From Lachnospiraceae bacterium (GTDB lineage: Bacteria; Bacillota; Clostridia; Lachnospirales; Lachnospiraceae): a DNA stretch of 64,000 bases. The position numbers were made by a program, and so were the translations under genes. Below the pieces are notes generated by a model that made no database searches, was not told the DNA's origin, and saw nothing but the letters and a program-made list of their open reading frames with translations. Positions 51,575-60,346 of this stretch are shown in pieces (positions within the stretch are counted from its first letter, which is position 1; each line of letters opens with the position of its first letter). The DNA lies in NCBI GenBank assembly GCA_029224965.1, contig JAQXVO010000013.1:1-64000 (forward strand). Direction: 5' to 3'.

Positions 51575-52651
51575 ATGAAATTCTACATGCCCGCAAAGCT
51601 GTATCAGGAAACAAACTGCGTAAAGAACCATGCCAAAGAGATTGAGACCCTGGGCAGCCGGGCTCTGATTATGACCGGCGGAAGCTCTTCCCGTAAGAAC
51701 GGATCTCTGTCTGATATCGAGGAAGTGCTCGAGGCTGCAAAGATCCCTTACACTCTGTTTGATCAGGTCGAGCAGAATCCTTCCCTGGATACAGTTATGA
51801 AGGCCCGGGATCAAGGCCTCGAATTCGGTGCGGACTTCTGCATCGGCGTGGGCGGCGGATCCTCACTGGATGCGGCAAAGGCGGCAGCCCTGATGATTAA
51901 AAACAAGGATAAAGGCCGAGATTTCCTTCTGGAAGCCGGAAATTCCAACGAGGCTATTCCTATTATCGAGATTCCGACCACCTGCGGCACGGGTTCCGAG
52001 GTTACGGCGGTTTCCGTTCTGACCAATCCGGATACGAAGAAAAAGGGATCCATTCCTTATAAGATTTTTGCTGATCTCGGTTTGGCTGATCCCAACTATC
52101 TCAAGTCTCTGCCTCTTACCATCCTTCGGAATACGGCGGTCGATGCCCTGGCCCATCTCTGGGAGAGCCTGATCAATGTCCATGCGGACCGCTATACCAA
52201 GATGACGGCAGAGGCCGGCCTCAAGGTCTGGTCCGAAAACCGGGACATTCTTCTTGGAGAGCGGCAAGCGGAGGATGCAGATTTCTCAGCCTTTATGACC
52301 GCATCCGTTATGGCCGGCATGTCGATTGCTCTGGCTGGCACCTCCATTCCCCATGGCCTGTCCTATACCCTGACCTGTCGGAGAAATATAGCCCATGGCC
52401 GGGCCTGCGGCTATTTCGAGGCTGGCTATCTGTCGCACGCGGACAAGGAAGCAAGAGATGAAGCACTTCATCTGGCCGGCTTCCGCGATCTGGACGACTG
52501 GAGAAGTTTCTATGATGTGGTCAGTGATCATCTGAAGGTAGAAGAATCCTTACTGGAGACCGCAGTTGAAGAACTGCCGGAAGCCAAGCTGGCTCTGGCT
52601 CCTTTCAAATGTGATAAGAAGGTGCTGAGAGAGATTGCGATGGACCTGTAA
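51575..52651 (+). CDS. Iron-containing alcohol dehydrogenase-family protein
   Basis: A 358-residue group III (iron-type) dehydrogenase. The NAD-binding region is I-G-V-G-G-G-S-S-L-D-A-A-K, the T-T-C-G-T-G-S-E-V-T loop follows, and metal ligands come from D-A-L-A-H-L, S-I-P-H-G-L and N-I-A-H-G-R-A-C-G. It should reduce an aldehyde or oxidise an alcohol. The physiological substrate is not clear. AAGGAGG is 6 nt before the ATG. It has 200 nt of upstream sequence without other genes. Confidence 0.9.
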   Translation: MKFYMPAKLYQETNCVKNHAKEIETLGSRALIMTGGSSSRKNGSLSDIEEVLEAAKIPYTLFDQVEQNPSLDTVMKARDQGLEFGADFCIGVGGGSSLDAAKAAALMIKNKDKGRDFLLEAGNSNEAIPIIEIPTTCGTGSEVTAVSVLTNPDTKKKGSIPYKIFADLGLADPNYLKSLPLTILRNTAVDALAHLWESLINVHADRYTKMTAEAGLKVWSENRDILLGERQAEDADFSAFMTASVMAGMSIALAGTSIPHGLSYTLTCRRNIAHGRACGYFEAGYLSHADKEARDEALHLAGFRDLDDWRSFYDVVSDHLKVEESLLETAVEELPEAKLALAPFKCDKKVLREIAMDL

Positions 52652-52666
52652 TCCTGACGGTCTGGT

Positions 52667-52696
52667 TTGTAAAGCAATTGTAAAAGGTGCTATACT
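52667..52696 (+). promoter_or_regulatory. Promoter ahead of the second MATE gene
   Basis: TTGTAA (52667-52672), an 18-nt spacer ending TGC and TATACT (52691-52696; extended -10 form). The start point lies at about 52703, at the foot of a terminator hairpin. Confidence 0.55.
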
Positions 52697-52703
52697 GAAT
52701 ACG

Positions 52704-52742
52704 TATCGGGAGGGTGACGAGTTGCATTCTCCCGATCTTTTT
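52704..52742 (+). terminator. Leader hairpin ahead of the second MATE gene
   Basis: ATCGGGAG (52704-52711) pairs with CTCCCGAT (52729-52736) and is followed by CTTTTTG. It may be the terminator of the Fe-dehydrogenase gene, an attenuator for the MATE gene, or both. Confidence 0.75.
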
Positions 52743-52870
52743 GTGCCTTGTAGGGCAGACTGGCCTGGTGAAGCCGGATTTCTTCTGTCTTACGGCTTGG
52801 CCCCGAAAACTTTGAAAACCATGGCTCAGTTTATGGATTTTCAGATCATAAGAAAAGATGTAAATAAATA

Positions 52871-54286
52871 ATGAAAAAGGCAAATGCAGAAACCCAGAAG
52901 GAAGCCTACGAGAAGCAGTATCACCGGATGACCCAGGAGCCTGTGGGACGCCTGGTCCGTGAGCTGTCCCTTCCGACTATTATTTCCATGCTGGTCACCA
53001 ATATCTATAACATGGGAGATACCTTCTTTGTCAGTCAGATCAACACCAGTGCCAGTGCGGCTACAGGTGTCGTTTTCGGACTCATGGCTATTCTTCAGGC
53101 CTTCGGTTTCATGTTCGGACATGGATCCGGGACCAATATTTCGAGAAAGCTGGGCCAGAGGGATCTCAAAGGAGCGAAAAATTTCAGTGCCTGCGGTTTT
53201 TATCTGGCCCTTCTGACCGGTGCTCTTATCGGTGTCCTTGGTCTGATTTTCCTCGATCCTCTGATGCTTCTTCTGGGATCGACAAAGACCATTCTTCCTT
53301 ATGCAAGAATCTACGGGGCCTATATCCTGATCGCCGGACCGGCCATGACCCTCGGCTGTGTCATGAATAACATTCTTCGCTATGAAGGCCTGGCTTTCTT
53401 CGGAATGATCGGCCTGACAAGCGGCGGCATCCTGAATCTTTTCGGCGATGCCTTTCTCATCAATGTCTGCCATATGGGAATTGCCGGCGCAGGCCTGTCC
53501 ACGGCGGTCACCCAGTATTTGAGCTGTGTCATCCTGATCATTCCCTTTCTTCGGGGAAAGACACAGAGCAGCTTCCGTTGGAAATATTTCACCTGGAAAC
53601 CGGCTATTGTAAAGAAAGTGATCTTCAATGGAACGCCTTCTCTTATGAGAAACCTCCTCAATGCCCTGTCCACCATGCTGATCAACCATCTGGCCGGTGG
53701 CTACGGCGATGCGGCAGTCTCTGCGATTTCCATCGTCAACCGGATTGCCTTCTTCCTGAACTGTGTTACTATCGGTCTGGGCCAGGGCCTGCAGCCCATT
53801 GCCGCCTATAACTATGGCGCCAGGATCTATTCCCGCCTGAAGAAGGCCTACTGGTATGTCTGGAGACTGTCGACCGCATTGCTTGTCGTTCTGGCCGTCC
53901 TGGCCTTCCTTTTTGCTGATCAGGTTGTCGGATTCTTCCGGAATGACCCGGAGGTTATCGAGATCGGCGGAACCATGATGCGTTATATTGCAATCAGTAT
54001 GCCCTTCATGGCCATGTCGGTCTTCGGCGATATGATTTTCCAGTCGATCGGCCAGGCCGCCAAGGCAACCCTTCTGGCCTCTCTTCGGAGAGGTGTTTTC
54101 CTGATTTCCTTTGCCTACCTTCTGACGGCCATCTTCGGCATCGCCGGCCTGGAGTGGGCCCAGAGTATCGCGGAGATGAGTGCCAGCGCCATCGCCTTTC
54201 CCATGACCCTGCACTTTCTGCACACTCTGCCGAAGGACAAGGTGACAGAAGTACCGGTAGAAAATACTGAGAAGAAATCGGAGTAA
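52871..54286 (+). CDS. MATE-family efflux transporter
   Basis: A 471-residue MATE antiporter with 12 predicted helices. It has S-M-L-V-T-N-I-Y-N-M-G-D-T-F-F-V (N-half), G-H-G-S-G-T-N-I-S-R-K-L-G and the C-half G-L-G-Q-G-L-Q-P-I-A-A-Y-N-Y-G-A-R, all typical of this family. It is distinct from the first MATE protein at 11334 and closer to the MepA-like branch by these motifs. The substrate is unknown. The ATG follows a weak A-rich region with no clear AGGAGG. It lies downstream of a promoter-hairpin leader. Confidence 0.92.
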   Translation: MKKANAETQKEAYEKQYHRMTQEPVGRLVRELSLPTIISMLVTNIYNMGDTFFVSQINTSASAATGVVFGLMAILQAFGFMFGHGSGTNISRKLGQRDLKGAKNFSACGFYLALLTGALIGVLGLIFLDPLMLLLGSTKTILPYARIYGAYILIAGPAMTLGCVMNNILRYEGLAFFGMIGLTSGGILNLFGDAFLINVCHMGIAGAGLSTAVTQYLSCVILIIPFLRGKTQSSFRWKYFTWKPAIVKKVIFNGTPSLMRNLLNALSTMLINHLAGGYGDAAVSAISIVNRIAFFLNCVTIGLGQGLQPIAAYNYGARIYSRLKKAYWYVWRLSTALLVVLAVLAFLFADQVVGFFRNDPEVIEIGGTMMRYIAISMPFMAMSVFGDMIFQSIGQAAKATLLASLRRGVFLISFAYLLTAIFGIAGLEWAQSIAEMSASAIAFPMTLHFLHTLPKDKVTEVPVENTEKKSE

Positions 54287-54344
54287 AAACAGGTAAGCTG
54301 AAATCCCCGGTCAATCTATGACGGGGCAGTAGGAGGAAGAAAAA

Positions 54345-54848
54345 ATGATTCCAATCGTTTGTCTGTCGGATGACAATGGCATGGCCTTCAATCACAGGAG
54401 GCAGAGCCGGGATGAGAAACTGATTGCTTATCTTATGGACCGGATCAAGGATCAGACCCTTCGAATGAGTCCCTATTCCGCAGAATTATTTGAGAAATAT
54501 AGACCGATGCCGGAGGAGAATGTTTCCTTTTTCAACAGAGGATCGGATGAGAATTCATCAACATCAAATTCGGTATCGAAAGTAGAGCAGAATGCAGGAT
54601 ATGATCTTATTGTAGAAGAGAATTATCTGAAGAATGCCGGCCCTTTTGATTACTGCTTCGTTGAGAAAGAATCTTTGAAGCCCTATCAGGGGCAGATTCA
54701 AAAAATCATAATCTGCCGTTGGAACCGGAAATATCCAAGTGATATTAAATTTGATCTGGATTTATCGGCTTTTCAGATGACTTCCACGGGGGAAATCCAG
54801 GGGAAATCGCACGATAAGATCACCATTGAAGTTTGGGAGAAGGAATAA
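54345..54848 (+). CDS. Conserved unknown protein (167 aa)
   Basis: A 167-residue soluble protein starting I-P-I-V-C-L-S-D-D-N-G-M-A-F-N-H-R-R-Q-S-R-D. It has Y-C-F-V-E-K-E-S-L-K-P-Y, I-I-I-C-R-W-N-R-K-Y-P-S-D and a final S-H-D-K-I-T-I-E-V-W. I recall similar Clostridial proteins annotated inconsistently, including as ribonuclease Z. This one has no H-x-H-x-D-H motif, so I do not adopt that name. An asparagine/serine-rich break at about residues 65-80 looks like an insert. GTAGGAGG precedes the ATG by 7-8 nt. It is followed 53 nt later by the secreted nuclease gene. Confidence 0.7.
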   Translation: MIPIVCLSDDNGMAFNHRRQSRDEKLIAYLMDRIKDQTLRMSPYSAELFEKYRPMPEENVSFFNRGSDENSSTSNSVSKVEQNAGYDLIVEENYLKNAGPFDYCFVEKESLKPYQGQIQKIIICRWNRKYPSDIKFDLDLSAFQMTSTGEIQGKSHDKITIEVWEKE

Positions 54849-54901
54849 GGATCAGATCATCGAAAGAGGAAATGTCCGATCTTATAAAAGGAAAAAGCAG
54901 A

Positions 54902-56146
54902 ATGTTTGTGAAAAATTCACCATTGCACTCAAATAATAGAAAAAAAATCAACAGAAACTTTATTCTGGCACCGCTTCTTGCAATCCTGATCGCTTTAAAC
55001 GGGCTGACTATGACTTCCTGCGGAGATCTGACCTCTGAAAGCCAGAAGACCGAGTCCAGTGAAAAGACCGAATCTTCGAATCAGTCCGCGGATTCCGGTC
55101 AGACCGGCTCCGATCAGACTGCGGACCAGGATAATCAGACCAGCGACTCCGGTTCAGCAGCTTCTGACAGTCAGAGCAATGAGACAGATGCGGCAGCCAG
55201 TGCCGGAAATACGGCTTCTACAGTCGACCTCTCCTCTATACCCGCCTACGATGGAAGGGCCTATGTTTCTATTAATAACAATGTCCCGGCCTTCTCGGAT
55301 GCCGACAAGGCCAGAACGGATGCCTTTGAGACCTATAGTGATCTTGACGATCTGGGTCGCTGCGGCGTGGCTTATGCCAATGTCTGCAAGGAAATCATGC
55401 CGACCGAGAAGCGTGGGGCCATCGGAGCGGTCCGGCCCAGCGGATGGCATACCATTAAATATGACATCGTGGATGGAAAATACCTCTACAATCGCTGTCA
55501 TCTGATCGGCTATCAGCTTTCCGGCGAAAATGCCAATGCAAAGAATCTGATTACCGGAACCCGCTATCTCAACACCGAAGGCATGCTGCCCTTTGAAAAT
55601 ATGGTTGCGGACTACGTCAAAGAAACTGGACATCATGTCCTCTATCGGGTGACGCCGATTTTCCAGGACAATAACCTGGTGGCCAGTGGCGTACAGATGG
55701 AAGCCTGGTCGGTGGAGGATCAGGGTGCCGGCATCTGTTTCAATGTCTACTGCTACAATGTTCAGCCGGGAATTACCATTGATTACGCAAGCGGAGCCAG
55801 CGGACGGAACGGTCAGCCTCTGTCCAATCAGGGTGCTCGGTCTCAATCGACCGGAGACAACAGTTCCTCCGGCGGATCATCCGGATCCTCTTCCGGTGCG
55901 GTTTCACAGCAGTCACAGGCGGCCCAGCAGTCCTCTCAGCAGGCGGCGCAGTCTACCCAGCAGGCTTCGCAGGATACTGCTTCGGCAAATTCAGGAAGCG
56001 AGCGGACGGTCTATATTACCGGAAGCGGCAAGCATTATCATCTGACGACCAGCTGCCGGGGACTGAGACAGGCCAAGTCGATCACGCCGATCTCGGAGAG
56101 TGATGCTATAGCTCGGGGATATACGCTGTGTGGATTTGAGAAGTAG
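54902..56146 (+). CDS. Secreted DNA/RNA non-specific endonuclease (lipoprotein-like)
   Basis: A 414-residue exported nuclease. A basic start and hydrophobic helix end in T-M-T-S-C, a weak lipobox, so it may be lipid-anchored. A Ser/Thr/Asp/Gln-rich linker (about 45-120) leads to the nuclease domain (about 125-310) with N-R-C-H-L-I-G-Y-Q-L-S-G (catalytic His motif of EndA-like nucleases) and N-L-I-T-G-T-R-Y-L-N. A Gln/Ser-rich linker follows, then a small C-terminal Cys-containing domain (Y-I-T-G-S-G-K-H-Y-H...C-R-G-L). It would degrade extracellular nucleic acid for nutrition or uptake. The ATG at 54902 is chosen (AAGGA upstream, proper signal peptide). Confidence 0.85.
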   Translation: MFVKNSPLHSNNRKKINRNFILAPLLAILIALNGLTMTSCGDLTSESQKTESSEKTESSNQSADSGQTGSDQTADQDNQTSDSGSAASDSQSNETDAAASAGNTASTVDLSSIPAYDGRAYVSINNNVPAFSDADKARTDAFETYSDLDDLGRCGVAYANVCKEIMPTEKRGAIGAVRPSGWHTIKYDIVDGKYLYNRCHLIGYQLSGENANAKNLITGTRYLNTEGMLPFENMVADYVKETGHHVLYRVTPIFQDNNLVASGVQMEAWSVEDQGAGICFNVYCYNVQPGITIDYASGASGRNGQPLSNQGARSQSTGDNSSSGGSSGSSSGAVSQQSQAAQQSSQQAAQSTQQASQDTASANSGSERTVYITGSGKHYHLTTSCRGLRQAKSITPISESDAIARGYTLCGFEK

Positions 56147-56172
56147 TTGTTGAAGAGTGTTTTTCGAACCTC

Positions 56173-57384
56173 TCAGTGCTTCTTTTCCATCCACTCATAG
56201 GTCAGATCGCCCAGGATTTTAATTCCTTTCTCAATCTGCTCATCTGAAGGAGAGGAGTAGTTGAGACGGAAGCCGTTGGACTTTGCTTCGGTGTCTGCAA
56301 GGAAGGCGGAGCCCGGAACGCAGAGCACGCCGCGGTTAATGGATTCCCGGACAAAAGGATAGGCATCCATTCCCTCGGGCAGGAAGGCCATGACGAAGAG
56401 ACCGCCCTCCGGATTGCCGTAGGTGACTGCCGGATGGAAGCATTCCTTCATCTTTTCGATCATGAGGCCGGCCTTGTGGCGATAGACCTTCCTGGAATTC
56501 TCCAGATGAGCGTTCCAGTCGTATTTTGTCATATATTCGTTGCAGATGTATTGGAAAAGCACGTTCGAATGGACATCGGTGCACTGCTTGGCAACACTGA
56601 TGGGACCGGTCAGGGACTTGTCGAAAACGAGAAAACCGATTCGGAAGGCCGGTGCCATGGTCTTCGAGAAACTGCCGCAGTAGAGCACCCGGCCGTCGGT
56701 ATCCATGGATTTGATGGTCGGAACATTCTGGCCGGCAAAACGAAGCTCGCCGTAAGGGTTGTCCTCTAAGATCATGATGTCATATTTCTGGCAGATCCGG
56801 TAAACCTCCTGGCGCTTTTCTTCGGTTGAAGTGATGCCGGTCGGATTCTGGAAGGAGGGAATGGTATAGAGGAAACGGACCTTTTCTCCTGCATCGGTCA
56901 GTTTTTTTAAGGTGCTCTCAAGGGCCTCAGTGTCAATGCCGTCCATCTGCATGGGAATACCCAGAAGCTTTGCCCCGTAGGAACGGAAGGTATTGAGACA
57001 GCCGACAAAAGCAGGCTCCTCGGTCAGAACCACATCGCCCTCATTGACCAGGATCTTTGTTGTCAGATCTGCACCCTGCTGGCCGCCGGACACGATAAAG
57101 AGATCATTTTTCTCGAAATCAAAACCTTCCTTTTCGGCCAAATATTTTTTCAGGGTCTCCCGGAGAGGGGTATAGCCCTCGGTCAGACCGTACTGAAGAA
57201 CGGAAACAGGATTGTCGGTCAGAACCTGGGCTGCGATTTCCTCGATTTCATTGATCGGAAAGGTCTCAACGGAAGGATTTCCGCCGCCGAAGGAGATCAC
57301 ACTCGGATCTGAGCCAAGCTTAAAGAGTTCACGGATCATGGAACCGTGGAGATTTGCCATTTTCTTTGAAATTTCAACTGCCAT
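56173..57384 (-). CDS. Class I aminotransferase (2-aminoadipate/aromatic type)
   Basis: A 403-residue PLP fold-I aminotransferase. It has I-S-F-G-G-G-N-P-S-V-E-T-F-P, Q-Y-G-L-T-E-G-Y-T-P-L-R, V-S-G-G-Q-Q-G-A-D-L, E-D-N-P-Y-G-E-L-R-F and the PLP lysine in G-S-F-S-K-T-M-A-P. This is the LysN/ARO8-like group without a regulatory domain. It probably transaminates branched, aromatic or aminoadipate-type amino acids. The ATG at 57384 follows AAGGAAAG. It is the last gene of a minus-strand run with an NSS symporter 130 nt upstream, suggesting uptake and transamination of the same amino acid. Confidence 0.9.
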   Translation of the reverse strand: MAVEISKKMANLHGSMIRELFKLGSDPSVISFGGGNPSVETFPINEIEEIAAQVLTDNPVSVLQYGLTEGYTPLRETLKKYLAEKEGFDFEKNDLFIVSGGQQGADLTTKILVNEGDVVLTEEPAFVGCLNTFRSYGAKLLGIPMQMDGIDTEALESTLKKLTDAGEKVRFLYTIPSFQNPTGITSTEEKRQEVYRICQKYDIMILEDNPYGELRFAGQNVPTIKSMDTDGRVLYCGSFSKTMAPAFRIGFLVFDKSLTGPISVAKQCTDVHSNVLFQYICNEYMTKYDWNAHLENSRKVYRHKAGLMIEKMKECFHPAVTYGNPEGGLFVMAFLPEGMDAYPFVRESINRGVLCVPGSAFLADTEAKSNGFRLNYSSPSDEQIEKGIKILGDLTYEWMEKKH

Positions 57385-57514
57385 GTTTATCTTTCCTTCC
57401 TTTTCCCTGCATTCTGTCAATCGATGTTCTGGATTCCTGTGAAATTTTCAGATTTTCAATGTCACTATGGATACTTGGAACCGACACTGAAAAATCAGCA
57501 CATTCATTTGGAAA

Positions 57515-58849
57515 TCAGCCGATTCCACCGAGGATTGCACCAGCGATCAGGGCAAGCAGAGCAGCTCCGCAGTAAACATATTTACCAAAAGTATACCACT
57601 TTGTGCCCCGCGCTTTCGATGCACTTTGATTGACAGCGGCCAGAGCATATTTCTTCCCGAAGACCCAGAAGAACATGATGCCTGCGATCAGGGCGCCCAG
57701 AGGGCAAATATAGATCGATACCACATCCATCCACTGAGATACAATTCCCTGAATCAGTAGAGACACGACAAGACCGATGCCGCCGATGATAAGGACCGCC
57801 GGAAGGCGGTGCATATGCAGCTGCTGCTGAAGGGTGGCAACCGGAGCCTCGAACATATTGATGAGAGAGCTTAAGCCGGCAAAGAGAACGCAGACGAAGA
57901 AGATAATTCCGATCAGGCGTCCGCCGGGCATCTGATTCAGGACATTGACGAGATAGATAAACATGAGACCGGGACCGCCGGAGGAAAGCTTAGCTCCTGA
58001 GGTTGCCATTGCCGGTATGATGACAAAGGAGGCCAGAAGTGCAGCAATAGTATCAAAGAGGGCTACATTTCTTGCTGCAAAGGGGATGTCATCCTCATCC
58101 GGCAGATAGGCACCATAGATGACCGTGCCGTTTCCGGCAACGGACAGGGAGAAGAAAGCCTGGCCGAAGGCGAAGATCCAGAGACGGGGATCCAGAAGTC
58201 CTTTGGGATTAATTGTAAAGATGTAGCGGTAGCCGCCGCTGGCACCCGGCTGGAAGGCCACATAGATGGCCAGAATCACAAGGAGGAAGAAGAGGATCGG
58301 CATCATGAATCGGTTGGATTTCTCAATGCCCTGGGCAACACCGAAGGCCATGATGAAAAAGGTAACGACCAGAGCGATGGTCAGCCAGAAATTGTTGCCG
58401 AAGGAGGAGGCCGTCTTTCCGAAGGTGCCTCCGATCTTGTCCAGATCGCCTCCCATACCGATTAGCTGGCCGGAAAGGGCCATGAAGACGTATTTAAAAA
58501 TCCATCCGACAACACAGGTGTAGCCGATAGCCAGTGACAGAGAGCCGATGACAGGGACAATGCCGATCCCTTCACCGAGTTTTCTGCCTTTTTCGGCGTG
58601 CTCCGTGGCAGCGCCGAAGGCTCCGATGGGGCCGGATTTGGTGCTTCGGCCCAGGGCAATCTCTTCCGCAACACCAGTCGAGCCGATCAGAATAACAAAT
58701 AAGACGTAGGGGATGAGAAAGGTCATTCCACCCCAGGCAGAAACCAGGACCGGAAAGCGCCAGAGATTTCCCATGCCGACAGCCGAGCCGATGCAGGCCA
58801 GAATAAATCCGTATCGCCCCGAAAAATGGTCACTTTTTTCTTTTTTCAT
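57515..58849 (-). CDS. Sodium-dependent NSS-family symporter (second copy)
   Basis: A 444-residue LeuT-fold transporter with about 11 helices. The TM1 motif is C-I-G-S-A-V-G-M-G-N-L-W-R-F-P, and V-F-S/A-G-L-S-S-L-I-N and P-A-M-A-T-S-G-A-K-L-S-S-G-G-P-G-L-M-F are present. It is divergent from the copy at 45309. It probably imports an amino acid, perhaps an aromatic one given the TnaT group resemblance (inference). It is in an operon-like run with the small gene 36 nt upstream and the aminotransferase downstream. Confidence 0.9.
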   Translation of the reverse strand: MKKEKSDHFSGRYGFILACIGSAVGMGNLWRFPVLVSAWGGMTFLIPYVLFVILIGSTGVAEEIALGRSTKSGPIGAFGAATEHAEKGRKLGEGIGIVPVIGSLSLAIGYTCVVGWIFKYVFMALSGQLIGMGGDLDKIGGTFGKTASSFGNNFWLTIALVVTFFIMAFGVAQGIEKSNRFMMPILFFLLVILAIYVAFQPGASGGYRYIFTINPKGLLDPRLWIFAFGQAFFSLSVAGNGTVIYGAYLPDEDDIPFAARNVALFDTIAALLASFVIIPAMATSGAKLSSGGPGLMFIYLVNVLNQMPGGRLIGIIFFVCVLFAGLSSLINMFEAPVATLQQQLHMHRLPAVLIIGGIGLVVSLLIQGIVSQWMDVVSIYICPLGALIAGIMFFWVFGKKYALAAVNQSASKARGTKWYTFGKYVYCGAALLALIAGAILGGIG

Positions 58850-58885
58850 AATCTTCCTCGCTTAAAATAAAGGGCGCCGGTCCTG

Positions 58886-59158
58886 TCAAGAATCTTTTTC
58901 CAGTAATTTTCGAGCTTTTTCCACATCTTCCTCATATACAGACAGATGATAGACCATCCCTTTTATGACGCCGGGAGGAGTCTTTTTTCCGTTCCAGTCG
59001 GATGGACGAATGTGAGCGCCGCAGCCGGCCACCGGCACAGGGTCGGAGCCCCAGGTTTTGACATCCAGGCCGGCATCCGTCAGAATTTTTCCTGCTTCCT
59101 TTACTACTTTTTCATCTCTGGATTTTAGAATCAGAACACGCTTATGAATGTGAAACAT
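58886..59158 (-). CDS. Small unknown protein (90 aa) upstream of the NSS symporter
   Basis: A 90-residue soluble protein with the pattern R-V-L-I-L-K-S-R-D-E-K-V-V-K-E-A-G-K-I-L-T-D-A-G-L-D-V in its first half, G-C-G-A-H-I-R-P in the middle and a C-terminal E-E-D-V-E-K-A-R-K-L-L-E helix. The beta-alpha repeat suggests a small ferredoxin-like fold. I do not recognise a named family. AGGAGGGA precedes the ATG. The 36-nt gap to the symporter suggests cotranscription. Confidence 0.65.
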   Translation of the reverse strand: MFHIHKRVLILKSRDEKVVKEAGKILTDAGLDVKTWGSDPVPVAGCGAHIRPSDWNGKKTPPGVIKGMVYHLSVYEEDVEKARKLLEKDS

Positions 59159-59415
59159 GGCATTCCCTCCTGCTTATTCCTTCTGATTTAAGATTGGTCT
59201 CAGCACTGAGATTTGTCAATATTTTTCAATTACTATATTTTCAGTCAATCTGTATCCGGTAATAATGTATCTCGTAAAATGTGGTTCCACACGTTTGTTT
59301 TTATATCAGGACCTGGTCTCTGAGCCGGCTTCGCATGGTATTCAGCACTTCTGAGATGGTTTTATGCATGGGATGCCTCTGCTATAAATTACTGCCACAA
59401 TCTAATTCCCGATCA

Positions 59416-59468
59416 TGCTATAATTTTATATCATCTTACGGAAATCTCCAGAGGAATCGGAGAATCCG
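59416..59468 (+). promoter_or_regulatory. Extended -10 promoter and leader hairpin ahead of the ZIP gene
   Basis: TGCTATAAT at 59416-59424 is a perfect extended -10 box. CGGA-AA-TCTCC (59439-59449) pairs with GGAGA-A-TCCG (59459-59468) just after the expected start point; no T run follows. The rest of 59159-59552 contains no gene that I can support. Confidence 0.5.
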
Positions 59469-59552
59469 AAATAAATTGATTGATTAACTGTCAGAGACGA
59501 ATAAGTAAATATTAGGTTTTCAATCAACAATGAAAGATATGGAGGAAACACA

Positions 59553-60332
59553 ATGCAGTACGTATGGACAGGAATTTTAATACCCTTTTTAGGTACTTCC
59601 CTTGGCTCCGCCTGCGTCTTCTTTCTGAAAAATGAACTGAAGGAAAATGTACAGCGCTTTATGACAGGCTTTGCAGCAGGCGTTATGACGGCAGCATCGG
59701 TTTGGAGCCTTCTGATTCCAGCTCTGGAACAGGCCTCTGATATGGGACGCCTTTCCTTTATTCCGGCGGTGATCGGCTTTTGGGCCGGTGTGATTTTCCT
59801 TTTACTTCTGGACCATATCACACCCCATCTCCACCGCTTTGCAGCTCAGCCGGAGGGTCCTCATACCAAGCTATCCAATACAACACTTTTGCTTCTGGCA
59901 GTGACCATACATAATATTCCGGAAGGCATGGCAGTCGGTGCGGTCTACGCAGGCTATCTGTCTGGATCGGCAAAAATCATGGCTTCCGCTGCCTTTACAC
60001 TTTCTCTCGGAATTGCGATTCAGAACTTCCCGGAAGGCGCCATTATCTCTATGCCATTGCATGCCCAGGGCGAGCCTAAGATAAAATCTTTTATCGGCGG
60101 CGTCTTTTCCGGGGTGGTAGAACCAGTCGCAGCTTTTATTACCATTCTTCTCGCCGAAGCCGTTGTTCCGCTCATGCCGTATTTCCTGAGCTTTGCAGCC
60201 GGTGCCATGCTGTATGTTGTTGTCGAGGAGCTGATTCCTGAAATGATGGAAGGAAAGCATTCCCATATCGGAGTTCTGTCCTATGCTTTTGGATTCACGC
60301 TTATGATGGTACTGGATGTGGCTTTGGGATAA
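59553..60332 (+). CDS. ZIP-family metal transporter
   Basis: A 259-residue ZIP transporter with eight predicted helices. The binuclear metal site motifs are H-N-I-P-E-G-M-A-V-G (TM4) and I-Q-N-F-P-E-G-A-I-I-S (TM5), and E-E-L-I-P-E-M (TM7). The loop after TM3 has D-H-I-T-P-H-L-H-R-F. It resembles the GufA/ZIP11 branch and should import zinc or another divalent metal. ATATGGAGG precedes the ATG. It is followed 14 nt later by the msrC-like gene. Confidence 0.9.
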   Translation: MQYVWTGILIPFLGTSLGSACVFFLKNELKENVQRFMTGFAAGVMTAASVWSLLIPALEQASDMGRLSFIPAVIGFWAGVIFLLLLDHITPHLHRFAAQPEGPHTKLSNTTLLLLAVTIHNIPEGMAVGAVYAGYLSGSAKIMASAAFTLSLGIAIQNFPEGAIISMPLHAQGEPKIKSFIGGVFSGVVEPVAAFITILLAEAVVPLMPYFLSFAAGAMLYVVVEELIPEMMEGKHSHIGVLSYAFGFTLMMVLDVALG

Positions 60333-60346
60333 GGAGAGGAGTCAAT

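Noticed and set aside
52635-52871. 78-codon plus-strand gene before the second MATE gene
   Set aside because: It overlaps the end of the Fe-dehydrogenase gene, spans the promoter-hairpin leader, has no RBS and an unnatural composition.
54345-54848. Ribonuclease Z or dihydrofolate reductase
   Set aside because: No H-x-H-x-D-H metal motif for the first and no folate/NADPH motif set for the second; kept as unknown.
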